From: Zoroaster sp. YZ-2022
Taxonomy: Eukaryota; Echinodermata; Asteroidea; Forcipulatida; Zoroasteridae
Length of the DNA: 64,000 bases
Assembly: GCA_029582265.1 (NCBI GenBank)
Contig: CM055816.1
Coordinates: 9,921,877 to 9,985,876, forward strand
Direction of reading: 5' to 3'
Each line of letters starts with the position of its first letter. Positions within the stretch are counted from its first letter, which is position 1. A program made the position numbers and the translations under genes. A model generated the notes under the pieces. The model saw nothing but the letters and a program-made list of their open reading frames with translations, searched no databases and was not told the DNA's origin. Shown in pieces: positions 52,846 through 63,140 of the stretch.

Positions 52846-53606
52846 CTGCTTCCAGAAGCTGTTCCACATAGAAGGACTGCTTTTAAATCTGGTAAACGAA
52901 TGAAGCAAGCTTAATGAATAGTTTTGGCCAATAGTTTAAGGATTACTCAATGGGCCCTATAAGGACCAGATGCCCAAGTAAAGCTCTATTACCTTTTGTT
53001 TTTTAAGGTACAACATTGTTTTTACCAGATTATCAAATTTACAGATTGTTATCTCAAAACTTACTGAGTGTAACGTTGGTACAGGTAGTAATCATAGATC
53101 TGAGAATTTATTAAGGGAGGACGGCCAAAGTCATGGTACAGCCAAGCCTTTGAGAATCCTAGTCAGACCTGAACTACCTGGCCTCCTAATCCGTCTTTTG
53201 TGAGTCTTGTAACAATACAGAACTTGCCAATCAACATAACCTGGGATTCTGGAGGGCCTAGCCCAGCCAAATAGAGCTCATTATAATGGCCACAGTTGTG
53301 AACACAAGACAGCTGAGGAGTTAGTCAAGTCAGGTGTTAACAGTAACAGCTATTTGAGATCTATATGTATTCATTAGTAAATGGTCTTTTGTGCTCAGCT
53401 CAGGGATTATATGTAGGCCAGGTTTCTCAAAGGCTTGCCTGTACAGAGACTTTGGACCTCCTTCCTAAAGGGCGTTTTGCCTTGGAGAAAACAGCAATTG
53501 TTATGTCGAATTTACAACAAATACTCTTTGGCAACTTTTTGTAATTTTTTGAACCTAAAAATTGTGATGAAACTTTCACAGGTTAGTCTTTCTTGAAAAT
53601 GTTAGG
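52846..53606. other. Intron-like stretch with nothing recognised
   Basis: I looked on the minus strand for the BACE exon that should precede YNFDK (EWYYEV-type sequence) and did not see it. Confidence 0.4.
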
Positions 53607-56600
53607 GTTGAAATGAATGTACTTTACCAAAGTACCAGTGTCCTATGTTCTCCACATTACTGAGCAGGTAAGATACATTATTAGTTGAAATGAATGTACT
53701 TTACCAAAGAACCAGTGTCCTATGTTCTCCACATTACTGAGCAGGTAAGATACATTATTAGTTGAAATGAATGTACTTTACCAAAGTACCAGTGTCCTAC
53801 ATGTATGTTCTCCACATTACTGAGCAGGTAAGATACATTATTAGTTGAAATGAATGTACTTTACCAAAGTACCAGTGTCCTATGTTCTCCACATTACTGA
53901 GCAGGTAAGATACATTATTAGTTGAAATGAATGTACTTTACCAAAGTACCAGTGTCCTATGTTCTCCACATTACTGAGCAGGTAAGATACATTATTAGTT
54001 GAAATGAATGTACTTTACCAAAGTACCAGTGTCCTATGTTCTCCACATTGACTGAGCAGGTAAGATACATTATTAGTTGAAATGAATGTACTTTACCAAA
54101 GTACCAGTGTCCTATGTTCTCCACATTACTGAGCAGGTAAGATACATTATTAGTTGAAATGAATGTACTTTACCAAGGTACCAGTGTCCTATGTTCTCCA
54201 CATTACTGAGCAGGTAAGATACATTATTAGTTGAAATGAATGTACTTTTACCAAAGTACCAGTGTCCTATGTTCTCCACATTACTGAGCAGGTAAGATAC
54301 ATTATTAGTTGAAATGAATGTGATTACATTATTAGTTGAAATGAATGTACTTTACCAAGGTACCAGTGTCCTATGTTCTCCACATTACTGAGCAGGTAAG
54401 ATGCATTATTAGTTATAATGAATGTACTTTACCAAAGTACCAGTGTCCTATGTTCTCCACATTACTGAGCAGGTAAGATACATTATTAGTTGAAATGAAT
54501 GTACTTTACCAAAGTACCAGTGTCCTATGTTCTCCACATTACTGAGCAGGTAAGATACATTATTAGTTGAAATGAATGTACTTTACCAAAGTACCAGTGT
54601 CTATGTTCTCCACATTACTGAGCAGGTAAGATACATTATTAGTTGAAATGAATGTACTTTACCAAAGTACCAGTGTCCTATGTTCTCCACATTACTGAGC
54701 AGGTAAGATACATTATTAGTTGAAATGAATGTACTTTACCAAAGTACCAGTGTCCTATGTTCTCCACATTACTGAGCAGGTAAGATACATTATTAGTTGA
54801 AATGAATGTACTTTACCAAAGTACCAGTGTCCTATGTTCTCCACATTACTGAGCAGGTAAGATACATTATTAGTTGAAATGAATGTACTTTACCAAAGTA
54901 CCAGTGTCCTATGTTCTCCACATTACTGAGCAGGTAAGATACATTATTAGTTGAAATGAATGTACTTTACCAAAGTACCAGTGTCCTATGTTCTCCACAT
55001 TACTGAGCAGGTAAGATACATTATTAGTTGAAATGAATGTACTTTACCAAAGTACCAGTGTCCTATGTTCTCCACATTACTGAGCAGGTAAGATACATTA
55101 TTAGTTGAAATGAATGTACTTTACCAAAGTACCAGTGTCCTATGTTCTCCACATTACTGAGCAGGTAAGATACATTATTAGTTGAAATGAATGTACTTTA
55201 CCAAAGTACCAGTGTCCTATGTTCTCCACATTACTGAGCAGGTAAGATACATTATTAGTTGAAATGAATGTACTTTACCAAAGTACCAGTGTCCTATGTT
55301 CTCCACATTACTGAGCAGGTAAGATACATTATTAGTTGAAATGAATGTACTTTACCAAAGTACCAGTGTCCTATGTTCTCCACATTACTGAGCAGGTAAG
55401 ATACATTATTAGTTGAAATGAATGTACTTTACCAAAGTACCAGTGTCCTATGTTCTCCACATTACTGAGCAGGTAAGATACATTATTAGTTGAAATGAAT
55501 GTACTTTACCAAAGTACCAGTGTCCTATGTTCTCCACATTACTGAGCAGGTAAGATACATTATTAGTTGAAATGAATGTACTTTACCAAAGTACCAGTGT
55601 CCTATGTTCTCCACATTACTGAGCAGGTAAGATACATTATTAGTTGAAATGAATGTACTTTACCAAAGTACATGTACCAGTGTCCTATGTTCTCCACATT
55701 ACTGAGCAGGTAAGATACATTATTAGTTGAAATGAATGTACTTTACCAAAGGTACCAGTGTCCTATGTTCTCCACATTACTGAGCAGGTAAGATACATTA
55801 TTAGTTGAAATGAATGTACTTTACCAAAGTACCAGTGTCCTATGTTCTCCACATTACTGAGCAGGTAAGATACATTATTAGTTGAAATGAATGTACTTTA
55901 CCAAGGTACCAGTGTCCTATGTTCTCCACATTACTGAGCAGGTAAGATACATTATTAGTTGAAATGAATGTACTTTACCAAAGTACCAGTGTCCTATGTT
56001 CTCCACATTACTGAGCAGGTAAGATACATTATTAGTTGAAATGAATGTACTTTACCAAAGTACCAGTGTCCTATGTTCTCCACATTACTGAGCAGGTAAG
56101 ATACATTATTAGTTGAAATGAATGTACTTTACCAAAGTACCAGTGTCCTATGTTCTCCACATTACTGAGCAGGTAAGATACATTATTAGTTGAAATGAAT
56201 GTACTTTACCAAAGTACCAGTGTCCTATGTTCTCCACATTACTGAGCAGGTAAGATACATTATTAGTTATAATGAATGTACTTTACCAAAGTACATGTAC
56301 CAGTGTCCTATGTTCTCCACATTACTGAGCAGGTAAGATACATTATTAGTTGAAATGAATGTACTTTACCAAAGTACCAGTGTCCTATGTTCTCCACATT
56401 ACTGAGCAGGTAAGATACATTATTAGTTGAAATGAATGTACTTTACCAAAGTACCAGTGTCCTACATGTATGTTCTCCACATTACTGAGCAGGTAAGATA
56501 CATTATTAGTTGAAATGAATGTACTTTACCAAAGTACCAGTGTCCTATGTTCTCCACATTACTGAGCAGGTAAGATACATTATTAGTTGAAATGAATGTA

Positions 56601-57069
56601 CTTTACCAAAGTACCAGTGTCCTATGTTCTCCACATTACTGAGCAGGTAAGATACATTATTAGTTGAAATGAATGTACTTTACCAAGGTACCAGTGTCCT
56701 ATGTTCTCCACATTACTGAGCAGGTAAGATACATTATTAGTTGAAATGAATGTACTTTACCAAAGTACCAGTGTCCTACATGTATGTTCTCCACATTACT
56801 GAGCAGGTAAGATACATTATTAGTTGAAATGAATGTACTTTACCAAAGTACCAGTGTCCTATGTTCTCCACATTACTGAGCAGGTAAGATACATTATTAG
56901 TTGAAATGAATGTACTTTACCAAAGTACCAGTGTCCTATGTTCTCCACATTACTGAGCAGGTAAGATACATTATTAGTTGAAATGAATGTACTTTACCAA
57001 AGTACCAGTGTCCTATGTTCTCCACATTACTGAGCAGGTAAGATACATTATTAGTTATAATGAATGTGA
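53607..57069 (+). repeat. 77-bp minisatellite, about 45 copies
   Basis: The unit contains gaaatgaatgtactttacca, aagtaccagtgtcctatgtt, ctccacattactgagcaggt and aagatacattattagtt. Divergence is very low; variants include 'aaggtacc' and inserted 'acatgt' (five units). Each unit holds the hairpin GTACTTT-ACC-AAAGTAC and, on the plus strand, a consensus splice donor CAG|GTAAGA. The array sits between the BACE exons and the cysteine-rich exons. Confidence 0.97.
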
Positions 57070-58470
57070 AAAAGTGGCGATTGGATACGACATTCTTCCC
57101 TTACACAATTTGAAATAATTTTAATTGTAACCAAGGAAAGATTTATAGATATTAAAGCATTTATGGATTGCTTATTTCATAAAAAAGGAAAGAATGTCAA
57201 CCCGAACCACCACTTGGGCACAATCATACAATGTCTAATCATGTGTTTTTAGCAGACGACAAAATGGCCAACATCTCACTGGATGTGCATCCATTCATAA
57301 GACCTATAAAAAAAAATTGTTTCCAATCCTCAAATGACTACACTTCTGAAGGAAAATCTGTGATATTTGTCATATTTTGATAGAAAAGTGGCGGTTTCAT
57401 GCTTTCCCATAAAAGTTAGATAGTGAATATTTTGCCGGCACCGGCTAACTTTTAGTAAACACCATTAAGCCGGCAGATCGTATAGCGCCCTCTTTGACGC
57501 GTACACGAGTAGCCGACATTATATAACGTTTTAGTTTACCACAATATTTTAGTACTGCATGCTGCGTAGCCTAGTGGATAGCGTTTCGGCCTTTCAACCA
57601 ACACTGTCCGTGATCGAGCCTCGTCATGTTTTCAATTTTTTGTTTCGTCCCAAAAAATAAGAATATTCTTCTTTTATTATTAAAAATTGACTCCAACATT
57701 TAAATGGACAGTACTACCTTTTTTTTCTTCTGATTTGTGGCTGCCGACAATTTTTTTTTAAAGGGAAATAAAGTCCGACATTGTAAATGGTCTGAATCCC
57801 ATCTCGTGAATACGAAGTCACAATGACAATGTTGGTGCGGAACCAGACTAACATTTGTCACGGTAAAATTTCCAAAAAACAGTCACTGCGCATGTTCAGT
57901 GCCGTTCCGGCTTTATATCGTTTACTAAAAGTTAGCCGGTGCCGGCAAAATATCCACTGCCTAAAAGTTTGTAGGGTTCCCCTCCATGCCTTGCCAGGTG
58001 TCATTTCTCTAATTAGTTTAGTTCAATATGAGTTCATTCATGTATTCATGTATGTCACCTTTGCATAATATGTTTATATATATATATACACTGTATACAT
58101 AATTTTTTTTTTCTTTTTCTCTTTTTTTTCACTCTGGTCTGCAGTGAACCATTTGATTGGCCTATCAGATGACCTCTTTAGTCATTTACTGATGTGGCTA
58201 TTGTTCACAGTTGCTTTTATATATAAAAAAAATAAAAAAAATAAAAAATGTATTATCCTACGGTTTTGTTTATTTCGTTAAACTTTCCAGAGAGAAATAA
58301 ACAGTCTGTGAACAAACATTTTTACCGTTGTGCTCTCGCCATTTGTGTAATTCAACACTGGTGTAATGCATGCGCAACATCTTTCTTTACTCGAGAGTAA
58401 AAACGATTGAACGCACCCACGGAGACATAAGTGATCCCGTTCTTAGGGACTGTTTGATTGTTTAGCTAAC
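57070..58470. other. Intron-like stretch with a MITE
   Basis: Apart from the MITE at 57,409-57,975 and a short (TA)n at about 58,072-58,090, nothing is recognised. No further cysteine-rich exon was found. Confidence 0.4.
57409..57975. mobile_element. 560-bp MITE with a tRNA-like segment inside
   Basis: 'atattttgccggcaccggct' and 'aacttttagtaaac' at the left return inverted at 57,918-57,958. Internally, 57,560-57,630 resembles a tRNA head ('gcgtagcctagtggatagcg', 'cgtgatcgagcctc'), so a SINE may be nested. Confidence 0.7.
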
Positions 58471-58662
58471 CTTATCTCCACTGAGGCAGTAGTGGCCAGT
58501 CTTGCAGGCGTCGTTCTCGAGGTCGGGTGCTGTGGAGCGACCGTAATCGCACGTCATCCCAGCAGGACAGATCTTGTAATTCAACATGTCGTCACGGCTA
58601 GTGGTGTCGCTGTCACAGTAGTAACCAGCTTCACAGGTGGTGCATTCTGCAGCGCCAGTGTC
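58471..58662 (-). CDS. Exon of a cysteine-rich receptor-like protein (exon c)
   Basis: On the minus strand it is bounded by TTTCTTTTTCAG and AAG|GTTAGC. It has 64 full codons, phase 0 at both ends. It encodes AECTTCEAGYYC, then a spacer, ICPAGMTCDYG, and ACKTGHYCLSGDK. The repeated C..C.AGYYC and CPAG pattern is that of ephrin-receptor/TNFR-like (GCC2_GCC3) repeats in large secreted or membrane proteins. It follows exon b in phase. The protein is not identified. The next exon is not found; the next same-strand coding sequence I see is the BACE exon at 52,222, which also starts in phase 0. Confidence 0.8.
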
Positions 58663-58739
58663 CTGAAAAAGAAAGAAAAAAACAAGAGACCAGCTTGATC
58701 AACATCAGGGTTAACACCATATGTTAAATGTCTGTTAAC

Positions 58740-59066
58740 CCTCCTACTATTGCTGCACTTTAGTGGTTAAAACCAGTCAACTGCCTGTTTTTGACTGTTT
58801 ACCCAAATGTGCACACAGGGGCATTTTTGACTGTTTTTTTAGTGTCATTTCGACCACCCTGAACAATACCAGACAATGCTTAAAAATTACCAGTCAAAAA
58901 TGGTCGACTCATTTTAACCTGTAAATGTAAATTTGAAAATTTTGAATAATGTCGAAGAAATATAAATACTTTGTTTGAAAACTTTTTGTTCGGAAAATCA
59001 GAAAATGTACATCCATGGCCATGGTTACTGAATCTGTGATGAAAGTAAAGTGTACCCAGTTGTCTG
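58740..59066. other. Intron of the cysteine-rich gene
   Basis: Nothing is recognised before the inverted repeat arm at 59,067. Confidence 0.4.
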
Positions 59067-59340
59067 TTTAACCCCAACCACTCCAGATACTGCAAAATCC
59101 TCCAAGGGGCACTTTTTGGGAAAAATTCAGCGCTGTTGGAAACTGGTACTTTCACCTCTTCAAATGGGACAAAATTACTACCTGGCAAGAAGTACAGGCC
59201 GTGAGTACTGAATATGAAAGATCAACGAAAATGCACGGTGCATTTTGAAGATAAGGGCATGTTTCCAAAAGTGCACTGATGGATTTTGGAGGATTCAGGA
59301 AGGGTCCTAGCCAGAATACCTAGGGGTTTAGGGTTAAAGT
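59067..59340. repeat. Inverted repeat arm 1 flanking exon b
   Basis: 'gaaactggtactttcacctc', 'gatcaacgaaaatgcac', 'gataagggcatgtttccaaa' and 'cctagccagaatacctaggg' recur as the reverse complement at 59,923-60,225. The arms differ by scattered substitutions. Confidence 0.85.
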
Positions 59341-59567
59341 TATCTCTGGAGAAAAAAAAGGAGACCCCCAAAAATATTGGCCCAGAAAATATTTTTGATT
59401 TACATTACAGAATAACTACCCCTCTTTATAAGGGTAAAAATGGTGTCAAATATTGTACTGAGGGCTAATTTAAAAAAATAAATAAATAAATTTTAAAAAA
59501 CGGGCCAAGGGAGCGTCATTCCCTATGTCACCCTCCCTCCCTGGCTATGCACCTGATAAATTCTTAC

Positions 59568-59691
59568 CGAGTAATAACTTTTGGTGCACTTAAGAGGCTC
59601 TGTATTTCCTGTGTTGTTACAGTAGTAACCTGCAGTACAGGAAAAGCAATCATCCACAGACTGGCCTTCAAAGTTATCCCTGTAGGTGCCC
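59568..59691 (-). CDS. Exon of a cysteine-rich receptor-like protein (exon b)
   Basis: On the minus strand it is bounded by TGTTCTTGCAG and CTCG|GTAAGA. It begins with one base that completes the last codon of exon a (CPE then GTYRDN). It encodes CFSCTAGYYCNNTG and EPLKCTKSYYS and ends in phase 0, fitting exon c. The CPEGTY motif formed across the junction is typical of these repeats, which strongly supports both exons. N-glycosylation sequons are visible (NNTG). It is enclosed by an inverted repeat. Confidence 0.85.
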
Positions 59692-59739
59692 CTGCAAGAA
59701 CATGAGGAAAAAAACAATACAAATTTACCACGGGTGTGA

Positions 59740-59900
59740 TTTGACAAAAGTAAAAAATCCTGAAAAAATGGGTAGTGTGCCTGGGTAGCCCCCTGAACCT
59801 CCGGGATGTTTAGTTTTTGTGGATTTACAAACTCTCCACGTCCCCACAAACAAGAAACTAGTGGTTTGGACACAATACAGGTGACTTCTTTCTTTCCTCA
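59740..59900 (+). repeat. Second copy of the 51.08-51.30 kb repeat
   Basis: Same order of words as at 51,080-51,300, including 'ggatttacaaactctccacg' and 'gtttggacacaatacaggt'. Confidence 0.75.
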
Positions 59901-59922
59901 TGGCTACATGTATTTCTCTTCT

Positions 59923-60225
59923 TTAACCCCAACCCCCTAGGTATTCTGGCTAGGAACCTTCCTGAATCCTCCAAAATCCATCAGTGCACTTGTGGAAACA
60001 TGCCCTTATCTTCAAAATGCACCATGCATTTTCGTTGATCTTTCATATTCAGCACTTATGGCCTGTACTTCTTGCCAGGTAGTGATTTTGCCCCATGTGA
60101 AGAGGTGAAAGTACCAGTTTCCAACAGTGCTGAATTTCCCCCCCCCCCCCCAAAAAAAAAGAAAAAGAAAAGTGGCCCTTGGAGGATTTTGCAGGATACA
60201 AGGTGGTTAGGTGGTTAGGTGGTTA
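59923..60225. repeat. Inverted repeat arm 2 flanking exon b
   Basis: Reverse complement of 59,067-59,340, with an inserted C/A tract at 60,138-60,170 and a 'ggtggtta' triplication near its end. Confidence 0.85.
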
Positions 60226-60393
60226 GGGCAAAGGGAGATTTGTAAAAAATCCTGAGAAATAACCGGCCTGATTTATACATTTAGATGTGTGAAGAGTAAC
60301 TTTCAATTAACACTCCTACTCTCAGTTCATTTTGCCAGTGGGTTGACAGACCCACCAAATAGGGCTATGCACTTTCGGATATTTTTGGAACTG

Positions 60394-60730
60394 TATAATA
60401 ATAATAATAATAATAAACTGGTGCTCAAGGCGCATTACATTATTACCCCTGCTCATCAGGCTCATAAATCATTCCTGAAACCATCTCAGCTCCCAGGAGA
60501 GTATACAGCTCAATTGCTGCCATTACAGCGCATATAGGGCTAATCAAACACAACAACCAACTCTGCCATCACAGGTACCCATTTACCCCTGGGTGGATAG
60601 AAGCAATTATGGTAAAGTGTCTTGCTCAAGGACACAAGCACCATGGTCGCGGTTGGGATTCGAACCCACATTCTGACGACTCAGCCATCAGAACACAAAT
60701 CCGATGCACTAAACCGCTCGACCATGGCAC
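60394..60730 (-). mobile_element. tRNA-derived SINE, full length
   Basis: On the minus strand it starts with a tRNA-Leu/Ser-like head ('catggtcgagcgg', then 'gggttcgaatcccaacc' as T arm). It continues with 'ttgagcaagacactttacca' and 'cacccaggggtaaatgggta', and ends 'atgcgccttgagcaccagtt' followed by (TTA)n. These central words are familiar from SINEs of several marine deuterostomes and molluscs. It is in an intron of the cysteine-rich gene. Confidence 0.8.
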
Positions 60731-61897
60731 TCCATGGATACCCGAAATCAAGAAACTTTGGATACCCAGATACCCATTTTAATTTTCAATTTCAACAACA
60801 CTTTTTATTAACGGTGCAACAATTAATGTGGACTTTCTCTATAATAATATCCCCTCTATTAACAGCTCATGGCACACACTCCCAGTGCAGACATAAAGCA
60901 TGCACTAATCCAATAACTGCAAACAATAGGCAAACATTGTATCACACTCAATCAGTTGGAGGAAAGTGTGTGGAAGCCGTTCGTAAAATACTACAAAGGT
61001 GTCAATCTCTTGAATCTCTTCTTGACAAAATAAAATTGTGTAAATATTACATTATTCAAGAGTCACAGATTTCTGTTGGCACCGCTCAAATGTTAAGTCC
61101 CAATTTTAACCAGTTCGCGTCGGAGGCCATGTATACACGCATTTTTTTTTTGAACCAGGGATCAGAGAGCGTCTAAACACGCATTCCGATTTTTGTGTGT
61201 GTTACCGGGAGACTTGTCAACACGCCACACGTGGCGTGCAGTCGTGGCGGCTGACTTGTATACACGCAATCGTTTCTCGGAGTCCATGGGGTCACGGTTC
61301 AGTGGCCCCGGACAAAAGGCACTACAAACAATGAACGAGTTCACTCTTTTTGTTGATTTTTGCGTAATCCCTTTATCCAAGACCTGTTCCTTTGACGTAC
61401 CAGCCAAGAATTTGTAAAGACGGATTTATATCCTTTGTTTACAAGGCCTTTCCTCTCTCTCCCGGTATGCCGTCTGTTCGACCGGGCGCTGGTCGCTAAT
61501 AGGCCGTTGCATCGGAGCTTGCCAACGGTCTAATTGTGCTGAACAAACACAACCGTAATTTAAAAAACTAGCCATTTAATTCTCGAAATGTCAATGAGTA
61601 AAGGTGTTTATTTGAGTGTCCGGACTTAGTTTCATTGACAAAACAAATTATTAATGGCTAGAAATTTTTTCAGATTTTTCACTGAAAATAAACCCGCACG
61701 GGGGACCGGAAAAAAAAGATATATTCCCGACGTGAACTGGTTAAAAAGTCGTTTACGGATACCCGCCACAGCCTTACCAACAAAAACCACTGTCTGTTAG
61801 TTTTAGGTGGAATAACTGTGTAGAACATATTACTATGTACATATACAATGTAGATGCATTCTCGCATGTGCTTTCGCTATTTTGACGGCAATTTCTG
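60731..61897. other. Intron-like stretch with nothing recognised
   Basis: The long plus-strand frame at 60,622-61,176 begins inside the SINE and has no recognisable product. A CpG-richer patch lies at 61,190-61,320. Confidence 0.4.
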
Positions 61898-62115
61898 ATA
61901 GATCTTCAGCACAACGTATCCAATGAAATCCCTTGAATGGTACGCCAGGAGCCTGTCTCTATCCTTGATAGGATAAAGACAGGGGACCAGTCTAGCTTAC
62001 GAGCCTCAAAGCATGACATCATATCTTCAGCACAACGTATCCAATGAAATCCCTTGAATGATACACCCAGAGCCTGTCTCTATCCTTGATAGGATAAAGA
62101 CAGGGGACCAGTCTA
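61898..62115 (+). repeat. 118-bp direct repeat, two copies
   Basis: 'atcttcagcacaacgtatcc', 'aatgaaatcccttgaatg' and 'gataggataaagacagggga' appear twice in tandem. Each holds the hairpin TATCCT-TGAT-AGGATA. A third, inverted copy is at 49,003-49,115. The array ends 14 bp from exon a. Confidence 0.85.
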
Positions 62116-62128
62116 TTGGAGTACTTAC

Positions 62129-62262
62129 TCAGGGCAGGCTGTTGGTAGCGATGACCCCTCTGGACAGTAGTGACCCTCCGTGCAGTCTATGCATTGCTCC
62201 CACCTGATGTTACCTCGGACATTGGAGTAGGATCCAGCATGACATGGAAACTGATCTTCCGT
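62129..62262 (-). CDS. Exon of a cysteine-rich receptor-like protein (exon a)
   Basis: On the minus strand it encodes TEDQFPCHAGSYSNVRG, RWEQCIDCTEGHYCPEG and SLPTACPE, ending CCTGA|GTAAGT. The acceptor is GTACTCAG at 62,263 or the one 8 bp upstream (62,271). The cysteine spacing C.AGSYS...C..C.EGHYCPEG...CPEG is that of ephrin-receptor-like repeats. It joins exon b seamlessly. Further 5' exons would lie beyond the window or in the repeat-filled 62.3-64 kb region, where I saw none. Confidence 0.85.
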
Positions 62263-62264
62263 CT

Positions 62265-62832
62265 GAGTACCTGAGTATGAGGTAGGCAATAAGAAAGGTT
62301 CAATAAGGTTGTCTGGGTACCCGAGTATGAGGTACATTGGGCAATGAGGGAGGGTAAATAGGGTTGTCTGGGTACCTTGAGTATGAGGTACATAAGGCAA
62401 TGAGGGAGGGTCAATAGGGTTGGCTGGGTACCTTGAGTATGAGGTACATTGGGCAATGAGGGAGGGTAAATAGGGTTGTCTGGATACCTTGAGTATGAGG
62501 TACATTAGGCAATGAGGGAGGGTCAATAAGGTTGTCTAAGTACCCGAGTATCAGGTACATAATAGGCAATAAGGGAGGGTCAATAGGGTTGTCTGGGTAC
62601 CTTGAGTATGAGCTACATTAGGCAATGAGGGAGGGTCAATAAGGTTGTCTAAGTACCCGAGTATCAGGTACATAATAGGCAATAAGGGATGGTCAATAAG
62701 GTTGTCTGGGTACCCGATTATGTGGTACATTAGATAATAAGGAATGGCCAATAAAGTGTTCTGGGTACATTAGGCAATGAGGGAGGGTCAATAGGGTTGT
62801 CTGAGTACCCGAGTATGAGGGAGGCTTAATAA
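62265..62832 (+). repeat. 58-bp minisatellite at the exon a acceptor, about 10 copies
   Basis: The unit contains ggtaccttgagtatgaggta, cattaggcaatgagggaggg and tcaatagggttgtctg. The first unit overlaps the splice acceptor of exon a. Each unit carries the hairpin GTACCT-TGAGTATG-AGGTAC or a variant. Confidence 0.9.
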
Positions 62833-62982
62833 GGTTATTTGGTGATGCAGTCTATAGATTAACGCTATCGAAGTAAAGCAATGTTTACCCCAGTGTACAG
62901 TACAGAATTGTCATTATCTTATATAAGTTCTTTTAAAAAAGCACTTGTAAAATGAATTCACCGAGGTTGTTGAATGGCTGGG
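62833..62982. other. Short spacer, nothing recognised
   Basis: AT-rich with no feature. Confidence 0.4.
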
Positions 62983-63140
62983 TAGTTCAGTGGTTTGAAC
63001 ACTCTCCTCTCATGTGAAAGGTACCGAGTTGGCATCCATTTGTATTTAATTTTTTTCAGAAGCAAAGCCTTTCCGTATAATCGTTATTCATGGCTGTGGA
63101 GATTTTTTTAAGTACATGTAAAAGTAAGTCCAAAATTCCT
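62983..63140 (+). mobile_element. tRNA-derived SINE, copy 3
   Basis: Head 'ggctgggtagttcagtggttt', then body 'gcaaagcctttccgtataat' and 'tcatggctgtggag', ending 'gtaagtccaaaattcc'. Same family as 3,762 and 16,045. The 90-bp array starts inside its last bases. Confidence 0.7.

Noticed and set aside
53607..57069. A 32-base mini-exon per 77-bp unit on the minus strand (AG before TAATGTGG, GT after TACTTTG)
   Set aside because: The intervening 45 bases are too short for a normal metazoan intron and the peptide lacks cysteines or similarity to either neighbouring gene.
53607..57069. Centromeric or telomeric satellite
   Set aside because: It is a single 3.4-kb array between coding exons; nothing points to a centromere or telomere.
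60622..61176. 184-codon plus-strand frame
   Set aside because: It begins antisense inside a SINE and continues through AT-rich intronic sequence without any recognisable domain.
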